Translations under genes and position numbers: made by a program
Origin: Salvator merianae
Taxonomy: Eukaryota > Chordata > Lepidosauria > Squamata > Teiidae
Direction: 5' to 3'
DNA length: 64,000 bases
Assembly (NCBI GenBank): GCA_003586115.2
Contig: QVOM02000057.1
Location: forward strand, 1,246,163 to 1,310,162
Notes under the pieces: model-generated
Databases searched by the model: none
What the model was told of the DNA's origin: nothing
The model's input: the letters and a program-made list of their open reading frames with translations, nothing else
Shown here: one piece after another, positions 22,276-33,510 of the stretch
Layout of the letters: each line of letters opens with the position of its first letter
Numbering within the stretch: position 1 is the stretch's first letter

Positions 22276-22949
22276 CCCCCCAACGCTAGACCCCAGGGGT
22301 TGTCCAGTGAAGGTTAAACCTGGAAGAATCAGGACCGTCAAAAGGAAACATGTATTCACATACTGTAGATGAATGATGCAATTCACTAGTATGAGACGTG
22401 GAGATGGCCGCCATCTTGGATGGCTTCAGAAGAAGGGTTTTGGAAGACTTCATGGGACACAGAGTGACCAATCCTGATGGTAGCTTCTGTTATTAGGGGC
22501 GGTCTGCCTCCAGTGTCCAGCCGCACAGCAACGCACGTTGTTCAGCTTGGTTCCTGCTTGTGGACTTCCCAGTGCAACCAACTGGCCATGGTGGGAACAG
22601 ACGAGATGGACCACTGGTCTAATCCAACAGGACGTTAGGCTGTTATGACTTTGGGTCAGCTGCTGCCTCTCAGCCTAGCTTAACTCTTCAGGACAAGGTG
22701 GAATATAAAAAAGACAAATAAATAAACCAGGTTATCAGCTGTTGATTTCTCTAGAAGGAGGTACTGAGAAACACGGTGCGTCTATTTGCAACCCGCATGA
22801 GAAGCCATAAGCTGGCTGTCTGTGTGTGTATCGTGTGCAGGTACGTGTGTGGATTGCTGGTCTTTGCCCTTTCTGCTAGCTCTCTGCTTGGCCTGGAGAC
22901 CCACAGACCTCCTGCCTCTCCGCCTCCCCCCTACTCTCCTTCCAGTGCC

Positions 22950-23200
22950 CTTGTTATCCAACTCAATTAGACTCTTTGACAGCGGAGGGTGGCAAAAGAG
23001 ATGCGGGTGGAAGGAACGCGAATCAATATCCTCCAAAGGGCCCGGTTGGATGCCACTTGAGAGGCGCCCTGGTTGCTAACCACGGACAACTTGCCGCCTT
23101 CGTTTCGGCGTAATTCGCTAATGAAAGTGGGCTGCCCCCTGCCGGGCCATAATGAATGCCGGTTGGAGCGGCTGCGGTCTCTGCCTCCACCCCACCCGGC
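22950..23200. other. Candidate conserved non-coding element
   Basis: Unique sequence with AACTCAATTAGACTC, GCGTAATTCGCTAATG and GCCATAATGAATGCC (homeodomain-type cores) set in CpG-containing DNA. No exon or repeat is seen. Confidence 0.25.
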
Positions 23201-23397
23201 GAACAGCGTTGGCCTGCCGGCAAAGAAGAGAACCCTGCAAGCGCTCGGCAGAGACGCAGAGAGGCCATCCGGAGCCCTCTGCAGCTGAGGGCTATTTTGG
23301 ATGAGTACAACGGTGCTGGTACAGGCCACAGTCTCCAGGCATAAATAAAAAGGCATGGCTGGTTACCCCAAGTCAAGGCCTGTATCGTCTCTAAAGA

Positions 23398-23590
23398 GCT
23401 TTATTGATTGGAAGTGACGAGGGTTAATTTTTGAACAAAGGAATGCCTATTGGCTATTTCCTGAAAGCTTGAACGTCGCAGAGCTGCTGCTAAGGTTTGA
23501 CACTTACGCAATTCAAATGGAGGCTTTGTCCACACATAGCAAAGAAAGCTGCTCAAAGGCACCTTAGCGATGGCAGCGGGTGACGGTCGT
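23398..23590. other. Candidate conserved non-coding element
   Basis: Unique sequence with TTTATTGATTGG, GGGTTAATTTTTGAAC, GGTTTGACACTTACG and CAATTCAAATGG words. Low-repeat texture; conservation untested. Confidence 0.2.
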
Positions 23591-24349
23591 GTTCTCATCC
23601 CATCTCTAATTCACCTTTTCTAGCCTAGAGTTTCCAAGAGAGGCAGGAGGGGGAGACTGATGGATGAACATAGCTGGACCATAGCTGAGATGCAAAGAAA
23701 AAAAGTTGGTACCTCTTGTCGTGCGGAATAATACCCCAAAATATGCACAGGGTGCGATAAACAATAGGCACCAAGGTCAGCAGCCAGCCAGGCACTTTTA
23801 GAGGGCCTCTTTTGTTTCCCAGGTTCTTGCCAAAAAAAACAGGCTCCCTCGTGAGCGAGGAGTACCTATTAACACAGAGAACCTACAGATACATAAAACA
23901 CAAGTCGAATAAAAAGACTATGAAGCTGGAAACCGATAGCTGCAAATAGGTATCTATCTGAAATGTTTTCTACCCTATACAGGATGTTGTTCCCTTGAAA
24001 TAAGGGGTAGAAGAGGAACAGCAAGCTTGTATTAACAGCTATTGCAAAGCAGAAGTATTACAGGGCCCGGCTTTAAAGCAATAGTTAACAAGTTTGTAAT
24101 CCTGAAGTCATAGGAGGCTGTGGAGAAGGGGTAGAACTTGGGCTCCAGCTACCCATGAAGCGAGGAAATTGCTTGTTCCACTTCAGGAATAATCTCATTA
24201 AAAGCTTTTAGCCCGCCCGAAGATCGTCGTTTTCACGTGTCTTTTCAGCACACCGTTGGCACATACTGCTGGAATTTGCAGTACGAAGCCCTGCCCATTT
24301 AGCTCCCGCAGCTGCACAATGCAATTCGCCAATCCCTGCCTGCCAATCT

Positions 24350-24369
24350 TTTTTTTTTTTTTTTTTTTC
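24350..24369. repeat. Poly-T tract
   Basis: About 20 consecutive T. It could be an antisense retroposon tail, but no body is recognised beside it. Confidence 0.8.
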
Positions 24370-24536
24370 ATGTCTTTTCAGTACGACCTCTGGAAGTTCT
24401 GTTCAGACTTGCCCCTTTTCTCTCCTTCCTGTCCTCACAATATGACTGGCATTTGCCCATTTGCCAACCACCCTTTGCGCAAGTGCGCAGGTTCTCACAG
24501 TTTCTCCCCTTCTGATGCGTCCTGCTTGTTTTGCTT

Positions 24537-24870
24537 GAATCATAGAATCATAGAATCATAGAGTTGGAAGGGACCTCTGGGGTCATCGAGTCCACCCCCC
24601 TGCTCAGTGCAGGATTCACTAAAGCATCCCAGACAGATATCTGTCCAGCCTTTCCTTGAAGACCTCCAGCGAAGGAGAGCCCACCACCTCCTGTGGCAAC
24701 CTGTTCCAGTGACTGATTGCCCTTACGGTCAGGAAGTTTTTCCTAATATCTAGCCTGTATCTACTCCCTTGAAGTTTCATCCCATTGTTTCTAGTCCTTC
24801 CTTCTTGCGCAACTGAGAATAGGGCCAATCCTTCTGCTTGCTTTAGCTTCGTTAAAAATTTGCCAAAAAA
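24537..24870 (-). mobile_element. CR1 LINE 3' end with ORF2 C-terminus
   Basis: On the minus strand the frame reads GLALFSVAQEGRTRNNGMKL, then FLTVRAISHWNRLPQEVVGS and LEVFKERLDRYLSGML, the typical C-terminus of CR1 ORF2. It is followed by the short 3' untranslated region and the terminal ATTCTATGATTCTATGATTC octamer repeat at 24537-24563. Severely 5' truncated, as usual for CR1. Confidence 0.85.
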
Positions 24871-25720
24871 GGACAAAACAAGGAAAAACAAATGCCTTCC
24901 CCACAGAGAAAATCTTTTGAGACCATTAGGAAAAGCGCACCTCACGCAGGTAGCAATACCTGCAAAGCATGTGGATACGTAAGGACATGTAGTCTCTGCG
25001 GTAAACTTCTCGTGGGAGTGTTTAGCATTATACTGCCACAGCTACAGGATTTGGACAGCAGAAATGACTGTCCATGAAAAAGCTACTACCTTTTTCTTCA
25101 GGGATGGGCAGTTAAGGAACCATGCATGGTTCAGGTGATATTAAACCAAAGTGCTGCCTTTCATTGTCCATGTGGACCAGTTTCCAAAAATCCACGTGGG
25201 AAACACACACTTTGGAACCGCTCACTTTGGGAGATAAACTTCAATTCCCTCAGGCTTTTATCCACTTTCTTGGGCATTTCTTGGGCAAATTTCATAAAAG
25301 CCAGGCTCTTTGTCCACGTGATTGCATGGCCAGGATGAGTGCTGTGGGGTGAATGAGGTGGATCAAGTATCAGCCTCCAGCGGAAGACAGAAGCCGTACA
25401 CGTCACTCACTACAACTATGGATGATTTGGGACAGGGGGAGGCCATAAAAAAAAATAATATTAATGGCATATGCCAGTCTTTTTGCTACTGCCAGTTAGC
25501 TGCCGTTTCCCACAATTTGCACAATTTTGTAAACTGCTTCGGGATTATTTTTTTTAATTAAATGTGGAAAAAGTACATGAGCGTTTTAAACAAACGAACA
25601 AATGCCCCATTGTTGCAGCTACAGACAGGATATTAGTAACTCCTTCATGAGCTGTACTGCAAATTTCAGGCAGCGCTTTTGTTTTTAGTGTGTGCCTTTT
25701 ATATTCTGGTTTTCTTACTG

Positions 25721-25782
25721 TTGTGACCCGCCCGGAGACTTTCGGGTATTGGGTGGGATAAAAATGCAAATAAATAAATAAA
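25721..25782 (+). mobile_element. SINE/Bov-B-like 3' tail fragment
   Basis: GTGACCCGCCCGGAGACTTTC, GGTATTGGGTGGGATAAAAA, then (AAAT)n: the clearest Bov-B-type tail in the window. The body is not identified. Confidence 0.6.
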
Positions 25783-27453
25783 GGAGAAGGACGGGTTAAC
25801 TATCTTTCCGTAATACCTTTTCCTCCAGAATCCTAAGCCTCCCTCTGTCCTCCATAGCGCCATAAGGTGATTTAGGGTTGTATATCAAATATATTTAAAA
25901 ATAAGTAAATGAAAGCCATGTTCATAACAAGCATTAGAAAAGTTTGAGGCGAGCTGCTGAAATCAAGATATATACAGGGCAGTTTTGATGTTTGGTTGCT
26001 GCCATGTGCCATCTTCTTGGCAAAGAGATGGGATTGGTTTGCCCAAGAGAACTAAAAACACTTTCCTCCCAATATGCCCAGTTCAAATCCATGTTCTGCA
26101 CCACACAGAGCCCCATAGAACCCCCCACCTCCAAGAATCACATCACCGTTCCTAGAATAAGACCAAGTCTATCCCTCCTTGGGATCAGAGAGTGAAAAAT
26201 AAGATGTGGAGAATATTGGCGGGATGAAATTTGGGTGAGGACCGAAAGCATGCGAGGAACAGGAATTATTTTAAAAAGCTAACAAATAGAGGGATAGGGC
26301 AACCGATTTGCCGGAAGGGAAGTAGATTCATGCAAGGCAAGAAAAAGATACAGTTAGCAGCCAACAGCAGAAGGAAGATGGGTTTAACTGACGTGTTTTG
26401 GCCAGAGTATTGATTGCTGTCTAATTAGCAAACCACGCTTAGCACGGCATTTCGGCAGGGCAGATTTTCTTTCACACCAAAGCAGTTATCTTGCAAAGGA
26501 CTAAAATGTGTGCTATTCCCTAGCCCAGAATAAGGATGTGATGCATCTGCTACTAGCAGGGAAAAGCTGAGACTTTTTATTTATTTTTTTTAAAAAAAAG
26601 GAGACAAAGGAACAAGAACACAATATTCGCAAAACGTATGCAATATGACGAAAAACCAGAGCAGGTGTGGATATTGTCTTAACCATTATGTGCTAATTGC
26701 TGATCAAGCTGTAGTATTTACTTACTCATTATTCACAGGTTTTTGGTGGTTGGTTTTTTGTTTTTTTTTTAAATGGAGTTGACAGCTACGTGTGTGTGTG
26801 TGTGTGCGTATCCAACCCTGACCAAATCTTACTTCACAAACAAGTGCACAGAAAAACTTCATTGACTCTTGGCTTGTTGAATGCTGCAAGGAAGCATCTC
26901 TCTTCCAAACGCTAAACCTGACGATGTAATGTTATTATTTCCTGGGTTTTCCAAAATTCTAAGAACAGTCGTTTGGGCCTTTCACGGTTGCCAAGCCTTC
27001 CTTTCTCTTCTCAGTTCATTTGCCCGAGCGAACCGGCTCTGCAGCTGTCGCTTCGACTCTGGCAAACTCTTGGTGTCGAAACCTCGGGCCAGGGAGATTA
27101 ACTATCTGGGCGGCCCAGGAGGTGTGGGGTGCTTGCACACCCTAGAGATTTCCATGCCTGGACTTGCCAGGGCTGCTTCTGGACAGACAGCAATTTCCTC
27201 CTCCCAAACCAGCAAGTTCTAACCTCAGGGGTGTATCCTTTAATTTCTTTCCTCTTCACAACCTCCCAAGTGCGTCGCAGAGCTGCGCTCTGCAAACACT
27301 GACAGAAACTCAAGCCCAAAGTCTGTAAGCTCCAACCTGGGGTGTGCCGGATTGCATTGGTAGGGTCCCTGTTGAGTCGAACCCTGCTTAAATTTTCAGG
27401 CTTGGTCCAAGAGTGAATGGTTGGATTGGCTCCATTCCTCCCTTCTTCTCCTA

Positions 27454-27473
27454 GGGCCTGTCCGCACTTTGCA
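27454..27473. repeat. Repeat terminus GGGCCTGTCCGCACTTTGCA
   Basis: Twenty bases shared with 62534-62553 apart from one change (C/T). A reversed-looking CAAAGTGC follows at about 27502. Probably the end of a DNA-transposon family. Confidence 0.3.
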
Positions 27474-28970
27474 TAGGGAGGGTCCGAGACACTCACTAGC
27501 AAAGTGCTTCCGCACTTCGTGGAGGCTCTCGTGACCAGGAGCAGCATAATTAGTGCTCCTCAGCCCTTTACTGAGAGCTGACAGTAAAGCCCTTTACTGA
27601 GAGCCACCCATCTACCTGCTGGGTGGGGCCACTGGTTGCTGGCATCCTTGCGGTTCTTCCAAATGCCAGTCCGGTCTGGCCGTAGCCATCATCCAAGTGG
27701 CCATTCCGACAGCTTTGGGCCTTCCCACCAGGGTGTGCATGCAGACATATGCGCCCCCACTCCCTGGGTGGCCTCAGATGTGACCAATTGCATTCAAGAT
27801 CTTCCAGGAAATGGAGCGTGCCTCGCCTTTTTGACGGGTCTCTGGCTCTCCATCCTAAAAGACCTAGGCCAGGTGGCAGTGCGCTGACCTACCTTCCAAC
27901 GCCGGTTGCCTGACCCAGGCTGGTGTTCGGAAGAACTGTGCAGACGGTGGCAGCATCCTGCTCCAGCCTGGCAGGTCAATCAAGAATGTGCAAGGGTTGG
28001 AGATTCAGGCTGAGACAGAACCCGTTCTGCGGGGGCCACGTTTTAGTTCACCTCGAATGGAACCATGCGGAACTAGTTCCTGTGTAGTCGTAACTCCAAC
28101 CCTTAGCAAAAAGAGAGACAGAAAAATGCTAGAACCAGCCTACCCCACGTGGCTGGGGCCTTGGCCCCCCGTTGCGGCCGACACCTTCTCTGCTTCCAAA
28201 GGGAGACCAGCTGTCTCTCAATCTCTCCCTCTATACACATAATTACCACCATCACTAATGGATTCACTTGCCTGAACTAATGAGCACAGAGAGGGAAGGA
28301 AGAACGCTTGTAGCTGCGTTCCGCGGGGACCCTACTTCATCCTCTTATTTCCTGGCTGGGCCACCCTCTGGGGGAAATGTCTGCACCAGGGCCTTTTATT
28401 CACCCTCCGTTCGAAGGCTCCCGGGCTTAAGACACAACAAACCTGTACCGCCTCCGATTCCAAACAGAGATCAGCGCAGACAGAACGGAAACTGCTGAAA
28501 AGCGTCCCCCTCACCCCAGCACAAGGCAGGAAATTAACCGGTTTATTTGCCGCCGTGCCTTGTACGGCGAAATACGGTTTCGCTTTGACTTTGTTTGCAT
28601 AATGCAATCCTGGCCTCCGAGGCGTCACGATCGCTGGTGCCACAGATTTGCTGATAGTCTGGGCACCCCCTCCACTGTGCCACCATGGTTCCCCAGTTCC
28701 CAAAGGTGGCAATTACTTGCATAGCACTGTTTTCCACCACATCGTGGCTTATCGAAACTGCATGGCAGCATCGTACAAGGAGGACTGGGTTTCTGGCATC
28801 GGAGAAGGGCTCCAGGTTTCGACATGGGGTCTGTTGGTTGTCCCAGACTTCCTGCATTCTGATTGGACCAGAAGTTCTTCCAATATCGGAAGGGATTCTT
28901 GGGGGGTAGGGCTTGGGGATTTTACAGTTGAGTGCTCGCCCTTTGTTTGGTAGCTCCTTGAAGCCCAGTA

Positions 28971-29120
28971 ACTGCTAAGTTTTAATCCATCTTTGATCCG
29001 CATTCGGAGCGAGAGAATGCAACAGCAAAGTGACACAAGCCGTTTTCCTTCCACCTTATCTAACCCAGGAAACCCACCTTTAGGGTAAATAAGGTCGAAA
29101 GGAAAGGGCTGGTTACTTGG
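28971..29120. mobile_element. Palindromic MITE-like element, family A, copy 5 (left arm and centre)
   Basis: AGCCCAGTAACTGCTAAG, TTTTAATCCATCTTTGATCC, ACAGCAAAGTGACACAAGCC and the centre TTATCTAACCCAGG...GGGTAAATAAGG match copy 3. The right arm is lost and divergence is high. Confidence 0.5.
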
Positions 29121-29442
29121 GGTTTTAAATACTAAATAGTATAGTTTTTTTTAAAAAACAACAACACCCAAAACAAATAAATAAGCAACTGATGCTGACG
29201 TCTTTGCATTAAAACATTTTGCTTCTGTTTTATTTTGTCCTGTTGGTTTGCTGTGTAAGAAATAGAGGTCTAAATAATAAATAAATAAAATAAAACCAGT
29301 TTTTGAAAGGATGGAACCAGCTAAAGCAACCAAGGACATAAGTCCAGCGGCAGGAACAAGTCTGCCCTCTGCCCCCCGGGGTCTCCCAGCCGGGAAGATC
29401 ACCTACGGGACTGGTTGGGCAAACGCCTGCCCTGAGTAGGAG

Positions 29443-29480
29443 GCCAGACTGGATGACCTCTAAGACCCCCTTCCACATCA
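29443..29480 (+). mobile_element. CR1-like 3' end fragment
   Basis: GACTGGATGACCTCTAAGAC and CCCTTCCA match the sense strand of the CR1 3' end just before the usual octamer tail. Very short. Confidence 0.4.
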
Positions 29481-29570
29481 ACTTATCGAGTGTTCCAGCC
29501 CTCTGACTGCCCTTCGCTTAGCGCCCCACAGCCTTTCCGCTGACAGCCAAAACTCGCCGTCCCCTGAACC

Positions 29571-29674
29571 TGCCGAGCCGGCATCCCTGTCACCCCCCAT
29601 CCCCCCACCCACCCCCCCCCCCCCCCCTGCCGAGCCGGCATCCCTGTCACCCCCCATCCCCCCACCCACCCCCG
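29571..29674. repeat. 57-bp tandem duplication with long C tract
   Basis: Two units starting TGCCGAGCCGGCATCCCTGT at 29571 and 29628. Each ends in C-rich CACCCCCCATCCCCCCACCC; the first has a 16-base C run. The complementary strand can form G-quadruplexes and this strand i-motifs. Confidence 0.9.
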
Positions 29675-29866
29675 CCAAGCCCAAGCCCCAGCCCCCCTGC
29701 CTGCGGGCGCAGCTGACAGCCGCCCCCTTCTCTTCCCCAGGGCATCGCCTGCGGTGCAGGGCGGCTGCCGGCCTGGGGTCCCGATCCTGCCCGTCGGAAG
29801 AGCCCGAGAAAAGGGGAAACCAGGGGCGAGAGGCAGAGAGAGGGAGGGGCGGTGTGTGCAAAGCCG

Positions 29867-29891
29867 GGAGGAGGAGGAGGAGGAGGAGGAG
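29867..29891. repeat. (GGA)n tract in the CpG island
   Basis: About eight GGA units, pure purine, in the presumed core promoter or 5' untranslated region. Confidence 0.85.
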
Positions 29892-30077
29892 GGCTCGGCG
29901 CCAAGGAGGGCCTGCCCGGCTCGCTCGGGCTCGGCCAGAAGGCGGAGCGGCGCGCAGAGGCGCAGCGCGCAATTGGCGAGCTTTGCTGCAGGAGGAGGCC
30001 CGCCCGCGCGCCCTGCCCAGCGCGAGGCGTTGAGTTACGGCTGGCGCTTGGCTCGGCGGCGGCGGCTTTGTTTGTAA

Positions 30078-30105
30078 GCTCGCTCGCTCGCTCGCTCGCT
30101 CGCTG
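30078..30105. repeat. (GCTC)n tract in the presumed 5' untranslated region
   Basis: Six to seven GCTC units followed by CTGGCTGC, close to the likely start of exon 1. Confidence 0.85.
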
Positions 30106-30489
30106 GCTGCCCCCTCTGCCTTCCTTCCCTCCCTCCCCGCTTCCTTCCCGGCCGCCGCGCTCCCCTCGTCTCCTCCTCGCCAAGTTAAAGGGATTCTCGT
30201 GCGCCCGCCGCGCTGCCCGAGCTCTCCAGCATCTCCTCGCTGCGCTTTCGCTCTGCTCCTGTCGCTCCTCGGAAGGGCTCGGGGGGCTGCCCGCCTTCGA
30301 CCTCCCGCCTTCGCCCTCCCCTCTTTTCCTGCGCGATCCCCCCCCCTCTCTCCTCCCCACCCTCCGCCGGCCCCTTCCAACTCCTCTCGGCTCCCTTGGC
30401 GGCGCCGCCGCCGCTTCGGACCTTCGCCCGGCTTAGCCGCCGGCCGCGTCTGCAGGGACTCCGCGAGAGACCGGCGCCTGATGCGCAAG
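30100..30489 (+). other. Probable first exon of the rightward gene (5' end approximate)
   Basis: The exon ends at 30489 before a consensus donor CGCAAG|GTAAGGAG. The first ATG (30481-30483) gives only Met-Arg-Lys before the donor in phase 0. Its context is poor (C at -3, C at +4). Either translation starts here with three residues in exon 1, or the exon is wholly 5' untranslated. The 5' boundary is a guess. The gene is not identified, because no later exon is present. Confidence 0.45.
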
Positions 30490-30945
30490 GTAAGGAGAGG
30501 GACCGCCGCTCCTCTGCCTGCGTTCAGCTGTCGCGGCGAGGGGGGCGGGCGGGGGGAACCTTCCCTTGCGGCTGCTCTGCCGAGCCTGGCCGAGGTTTCT
30601 CGTCTCCGGCGCTGATGGGTTTTGTCTCCCCCGGCCCACCTCAAACTCCCGAGCTCTGGTTTGTTTATTTCACCCTCTCCCCGCCAAGTTGGCCCTGCAC
30701 CCCCTTCCTAGCCCCTGGAAACCGGTTCCACATTTCACCCGGGTTAACTTTAAGCGATCCGTTTCATCCGCGCGCGCGCGCCCCGACTCCCCATCTCTTT
30801 CCCGTCTTCTTTTCAAAGACGCAATTCTCCCCCAGGATAGGTGGCCAACCCGGCTTCCTCGCTTACGTCCCCTTCTTCATCCTCTCTCCGCCCCCCCGGG
30901 GAAATTTGGGCAGAGTTGTTCCGAAAATCGTTGCCACCGATGGGG

Positions 30946-31045
30946 ATTTTTTTTGTTGTTTTGCTTTACAAAAAAAAGAACCGACGGGCAGCCCGGGTTT
31001 TTTTGTTTGTTTGTTTTACAAAAAAAAGAACCGACGGGCAGCCCG
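30946..31045. repeat. 50-bp tandem duplication
   Basis: A T-rich run then TTTACAAAAAAAAGAACCG and ACGGGCAGCCCG occurs twice, with the identical parts at 30965-30995 and 31015-31045. It lies in the CpG island just inside the presumed intron. The arms are almost identical, so the duplication is recent. Confidence 0.9.
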
Positions 31046-31567
31046 CTTTGATTTATAAACACGGGCGGGCGGGCGCGCGCGTCTGCACCGCACCGCACCG
31101 CACCTCGACTCGCATCCTTCCGTGTTGCCGTATCTGGGGCTCCTCGGGTCGTCGCGAGGGGCTTCGTGGTTCTCCATCTGCGAACTTCACACCTACCAGG
31201 CGGGTCTGTGGGGGAGGCGAGGAGGGGCCCCGGTTCGCCAAGCGGTGTTGCGGGGGTGGGTGGGGGAAGGACAGGGTGAGGAGGGTCTGGAGTCCCTGTT
31301 TCTTGGTCGAGGCTAGAAGAGAGTTTTCGCAGCCTGGACCTTTGGCTTTGCTTTCTGTTTAATTTTCTTTCTTAAAGGCAGGAGGTGGCCGTCCGCAGAC
31401 AGCGAAGGGGGAAACGCAGTTGTTGGCCGATTTGTGCGTGCGTGTGTGTATTTGGCAGAGACTTCTTGGTTCCCGTCCTGTGGCCAGAAAGCAGTCTTGT
31501 TTTGAAACAATTTAGTGCAGCCAAAACTCACACAGCTGGAGAATTGTAACTACTTGCTGGAGTGAAG

Positions 31568-31595
31568 TGGGGAGGGAAGGGGGAAAGGGGGGGGT
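31568..31595 (+). other. Guanine-quadruplex motif
   Basis: Successive tracts G4, G3, G5 and G8 with loops of 1-3 bases, about 1.1 kb inside the presumed intron. Confidence 0.55.
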
Positions 31596-31843
31596 GGAGA
31601 CGTTGAGGGTTTTGGGTGACATTCATCTTGGATAAAATCGGCTCAGATGACTCTTGAAACAACCAGAACCCCAAAATATTGGTTGTTGGGGGGAAGAAAC
31701 TCCCTTTGAAGTTACTTTTTTGGGGGGCTTTAAATTGCGAAGCACCAAGGGCTTAATGCAGTCATCGGGTTTGTGAAATTCAGGCTAGATGAGACTCTGT
31801 AATGGTATTAAACTGTTCTGGGTTGAAAAGCACTTTTTAAAAA

Positions 31844-31980
31844 GGGCCCAGTCATACCTAAGTTTTAATCCGGCTTCAGTCCGCTTGTGGATTGATAGAA
31901 CACATCAGCAAAGTGACTAATCAGTCTCTCAGTCTGAAAGTGGACCGAAGCTGGATTAAAACTTAGGTGTGACTGGGCCC
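31844..31980. mobile_element. Palindromic MITE-like element, family A, copy 6 (short form)
   Basis: 137 bp with exact GGGCCCAGTCA / TGACTGGGCCC-type ends. The arms CCTAAGTTTTAATCCGGCTT and AGCTGGATTAAAACTTAGG are reverse complements. It lacks the ~85-bp centre of copy 3, making it a near-pure fold-back. No convincing target duplication is seen. Confidence 0.7.
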
Positions 31981-33477
31981 TTTGGTTTTACAAAAGTAGA
32001 ATCTGTCTTATTTTGTTCGAGTCAGGCAAGAAATTTGCTGGCAGGGTACCTTGAGGGGAGGCATTTAGGCGAAGGTCTGGTATCCCAGTTAAGAGTCTGA
32101 AGTGGCAATCCAAAAACCTTTACCTGATGTTAAGCCTTGCTGGTCTCAGTTTGAGCTGGAGGTTGGAGAGAGCTTGGATTAGACCTTGCTTTTGCTGTTC
32201 AGAAGTAAAGATATAGAGTCCAGCTTAGCTCCCCCATGGATTCACCCTTGCGATTGTTTTGGCTACAAGGTAGGAGTGGTTTGCATTGTCTTTTTCTGGG
32301 GAGATGCTTAGGATGTGCAAAGCAATCCTGCAATCACTGATTTTATAGCCTTGGGCTATGGAGTTTCCTGGGGAGTCACTGGGGGAAGGAGCACTCTGAT
32401 ATTGACCAACCCTGAAGGTCTGTTGTACCAGTTACTGCAAAATTCTTCGTGGAGTGCTGGAAGCTATTCCAAACACAATCAGTTCCTATTAACTGAATTT
32501 TCACAAGAACGTTTGCTCTTTTAGATGGGTGGGGAAAGTTAGGAAAATTGCACTGGGGGGCTTGTTTTAAAGTTTCTCAAAAGCTGTTTCCGACAGACTG
32601 AGTATCCTTGGTTAATATGGGCAAGTTCCATAGTGGAGCAACTGCTGGGGAAACAGAGGGTCATGGGGTCAGCTCCCAGCTTTTCCCCAGATAAGGCAAT
32701 GGTAAGTTAATTCCCTATCTGCCAAGAAAACTGCCTTGATATGTTCAAGGTTACCAGGAGTTCAATTCAACCCAAAGGAGACCAATAGCCCCAGCGATAT
32801 TTAAGTAGTTATATCCTGCTTTTCGAGGCTAACAAAGGGTTTTATAAGCCCTTGTGAACCTTTTCTTGGGAGAATGGGATACAGATTAGACTAAAAAAAT
32901 GAGGCTGGTTGCAATTTTGCCAACTTGAAAGAAGACCCCGCCTTTTCCAGTTGTGTAATTCACAATTCCAGTATGCGAACATAAATAGTGGAGAAGTTTT
33001 GGGTTGATGGAGAGTCCTCTTTCAGAACAAAGAAATGAAAGTGGATGGATGCTTTCTGAGATTGTTTGGTGGACACAGTTTGGTCTGGTCATAATGGAGA
33101 ACTAGAACATCCATGTCTGTTGTTTAGAGGGAGAGGGTGAAGCCAAAACTTTCTCCCAATATATGGACCAGTAAAATTTAGAGAATGAGCTTTGCTCCTG
33201 AACACGAAATGTCTTTTCTTGTTTTCTTGTTTTTTGTGCAAGCAGGGCACAACAGCATGCTCAGCAGACCAATGTATTATCAACATGTAGGATAAAACTT
33301 AAAAACAGGGACTTTTTCAGAATGGCTCCCTTTCAGTGAATAATCCTTTCCAGAAACGTGCTTGTGGCTTCTCCTTTACTGAGCTTTAGTACAGACTAAA
33401 GACTATGTTACAATAGTTCCAGCTGACATTAGGGTAACTTTTTGGCATTGTGATTTGATAACTGTTTAGATGCTACA

Positions 33478-33510
33478 AAGTTTCCTTCCTTCCCTCCCTC
33501 CCTCAGCACC
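33478..33510. repeat. TTCC/CTCC pyrimidine tract
   Basis: TTTCCTTCCTTCCCTCCCTC and similar, short and imperfect. Confidence 0.7.

Larger units (their letters stand above)
2931..29470. other. Intergenic region between two divergent promoters
   Basis: About 26.5 kb with no convincing coding exon on either strand. The longest frames are low-complexity or lie in repeats. Individual repeats and candidate non-coding elements in it are listed separately. Stretches not listed (for example 4.9-5.9, 8.2-9.5, 11.1-12.1, 26.2-27.4 and 27.5-28.9 kb) show nothing I can name. Confidence 0.5.
29480..31260 (+). promoter_or_regulatory. CpG island, promoter of a rightward gene
   Basis: About 1.8 kb of GC-rich, CpG-dense DNA, densest at 29740-30620. 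It holds a reversed CCAAT box (ATTGG at 29972-29976), GGA and GCTC short repeats, and no TATA box. It contains no plus-strand ATG between roughly 29760 and the one at 30481. The plus-strand donor at 30490 gives the direction. Long Arg/Gly/Pro frames on both strands are composition artefacts. Confidence 0.7.

Noticed and set aside
29478..30644. 388-residue minus-strand open frame (and long plus-strand frames) over the CpG island
   Set aside because: Arg/Gly/Pro/Ala-rich composition in all frames is expected from GC-rich DNA lacking stop codons. There is no domain, and the splice donor supports the other strand as an untranslated first exon.
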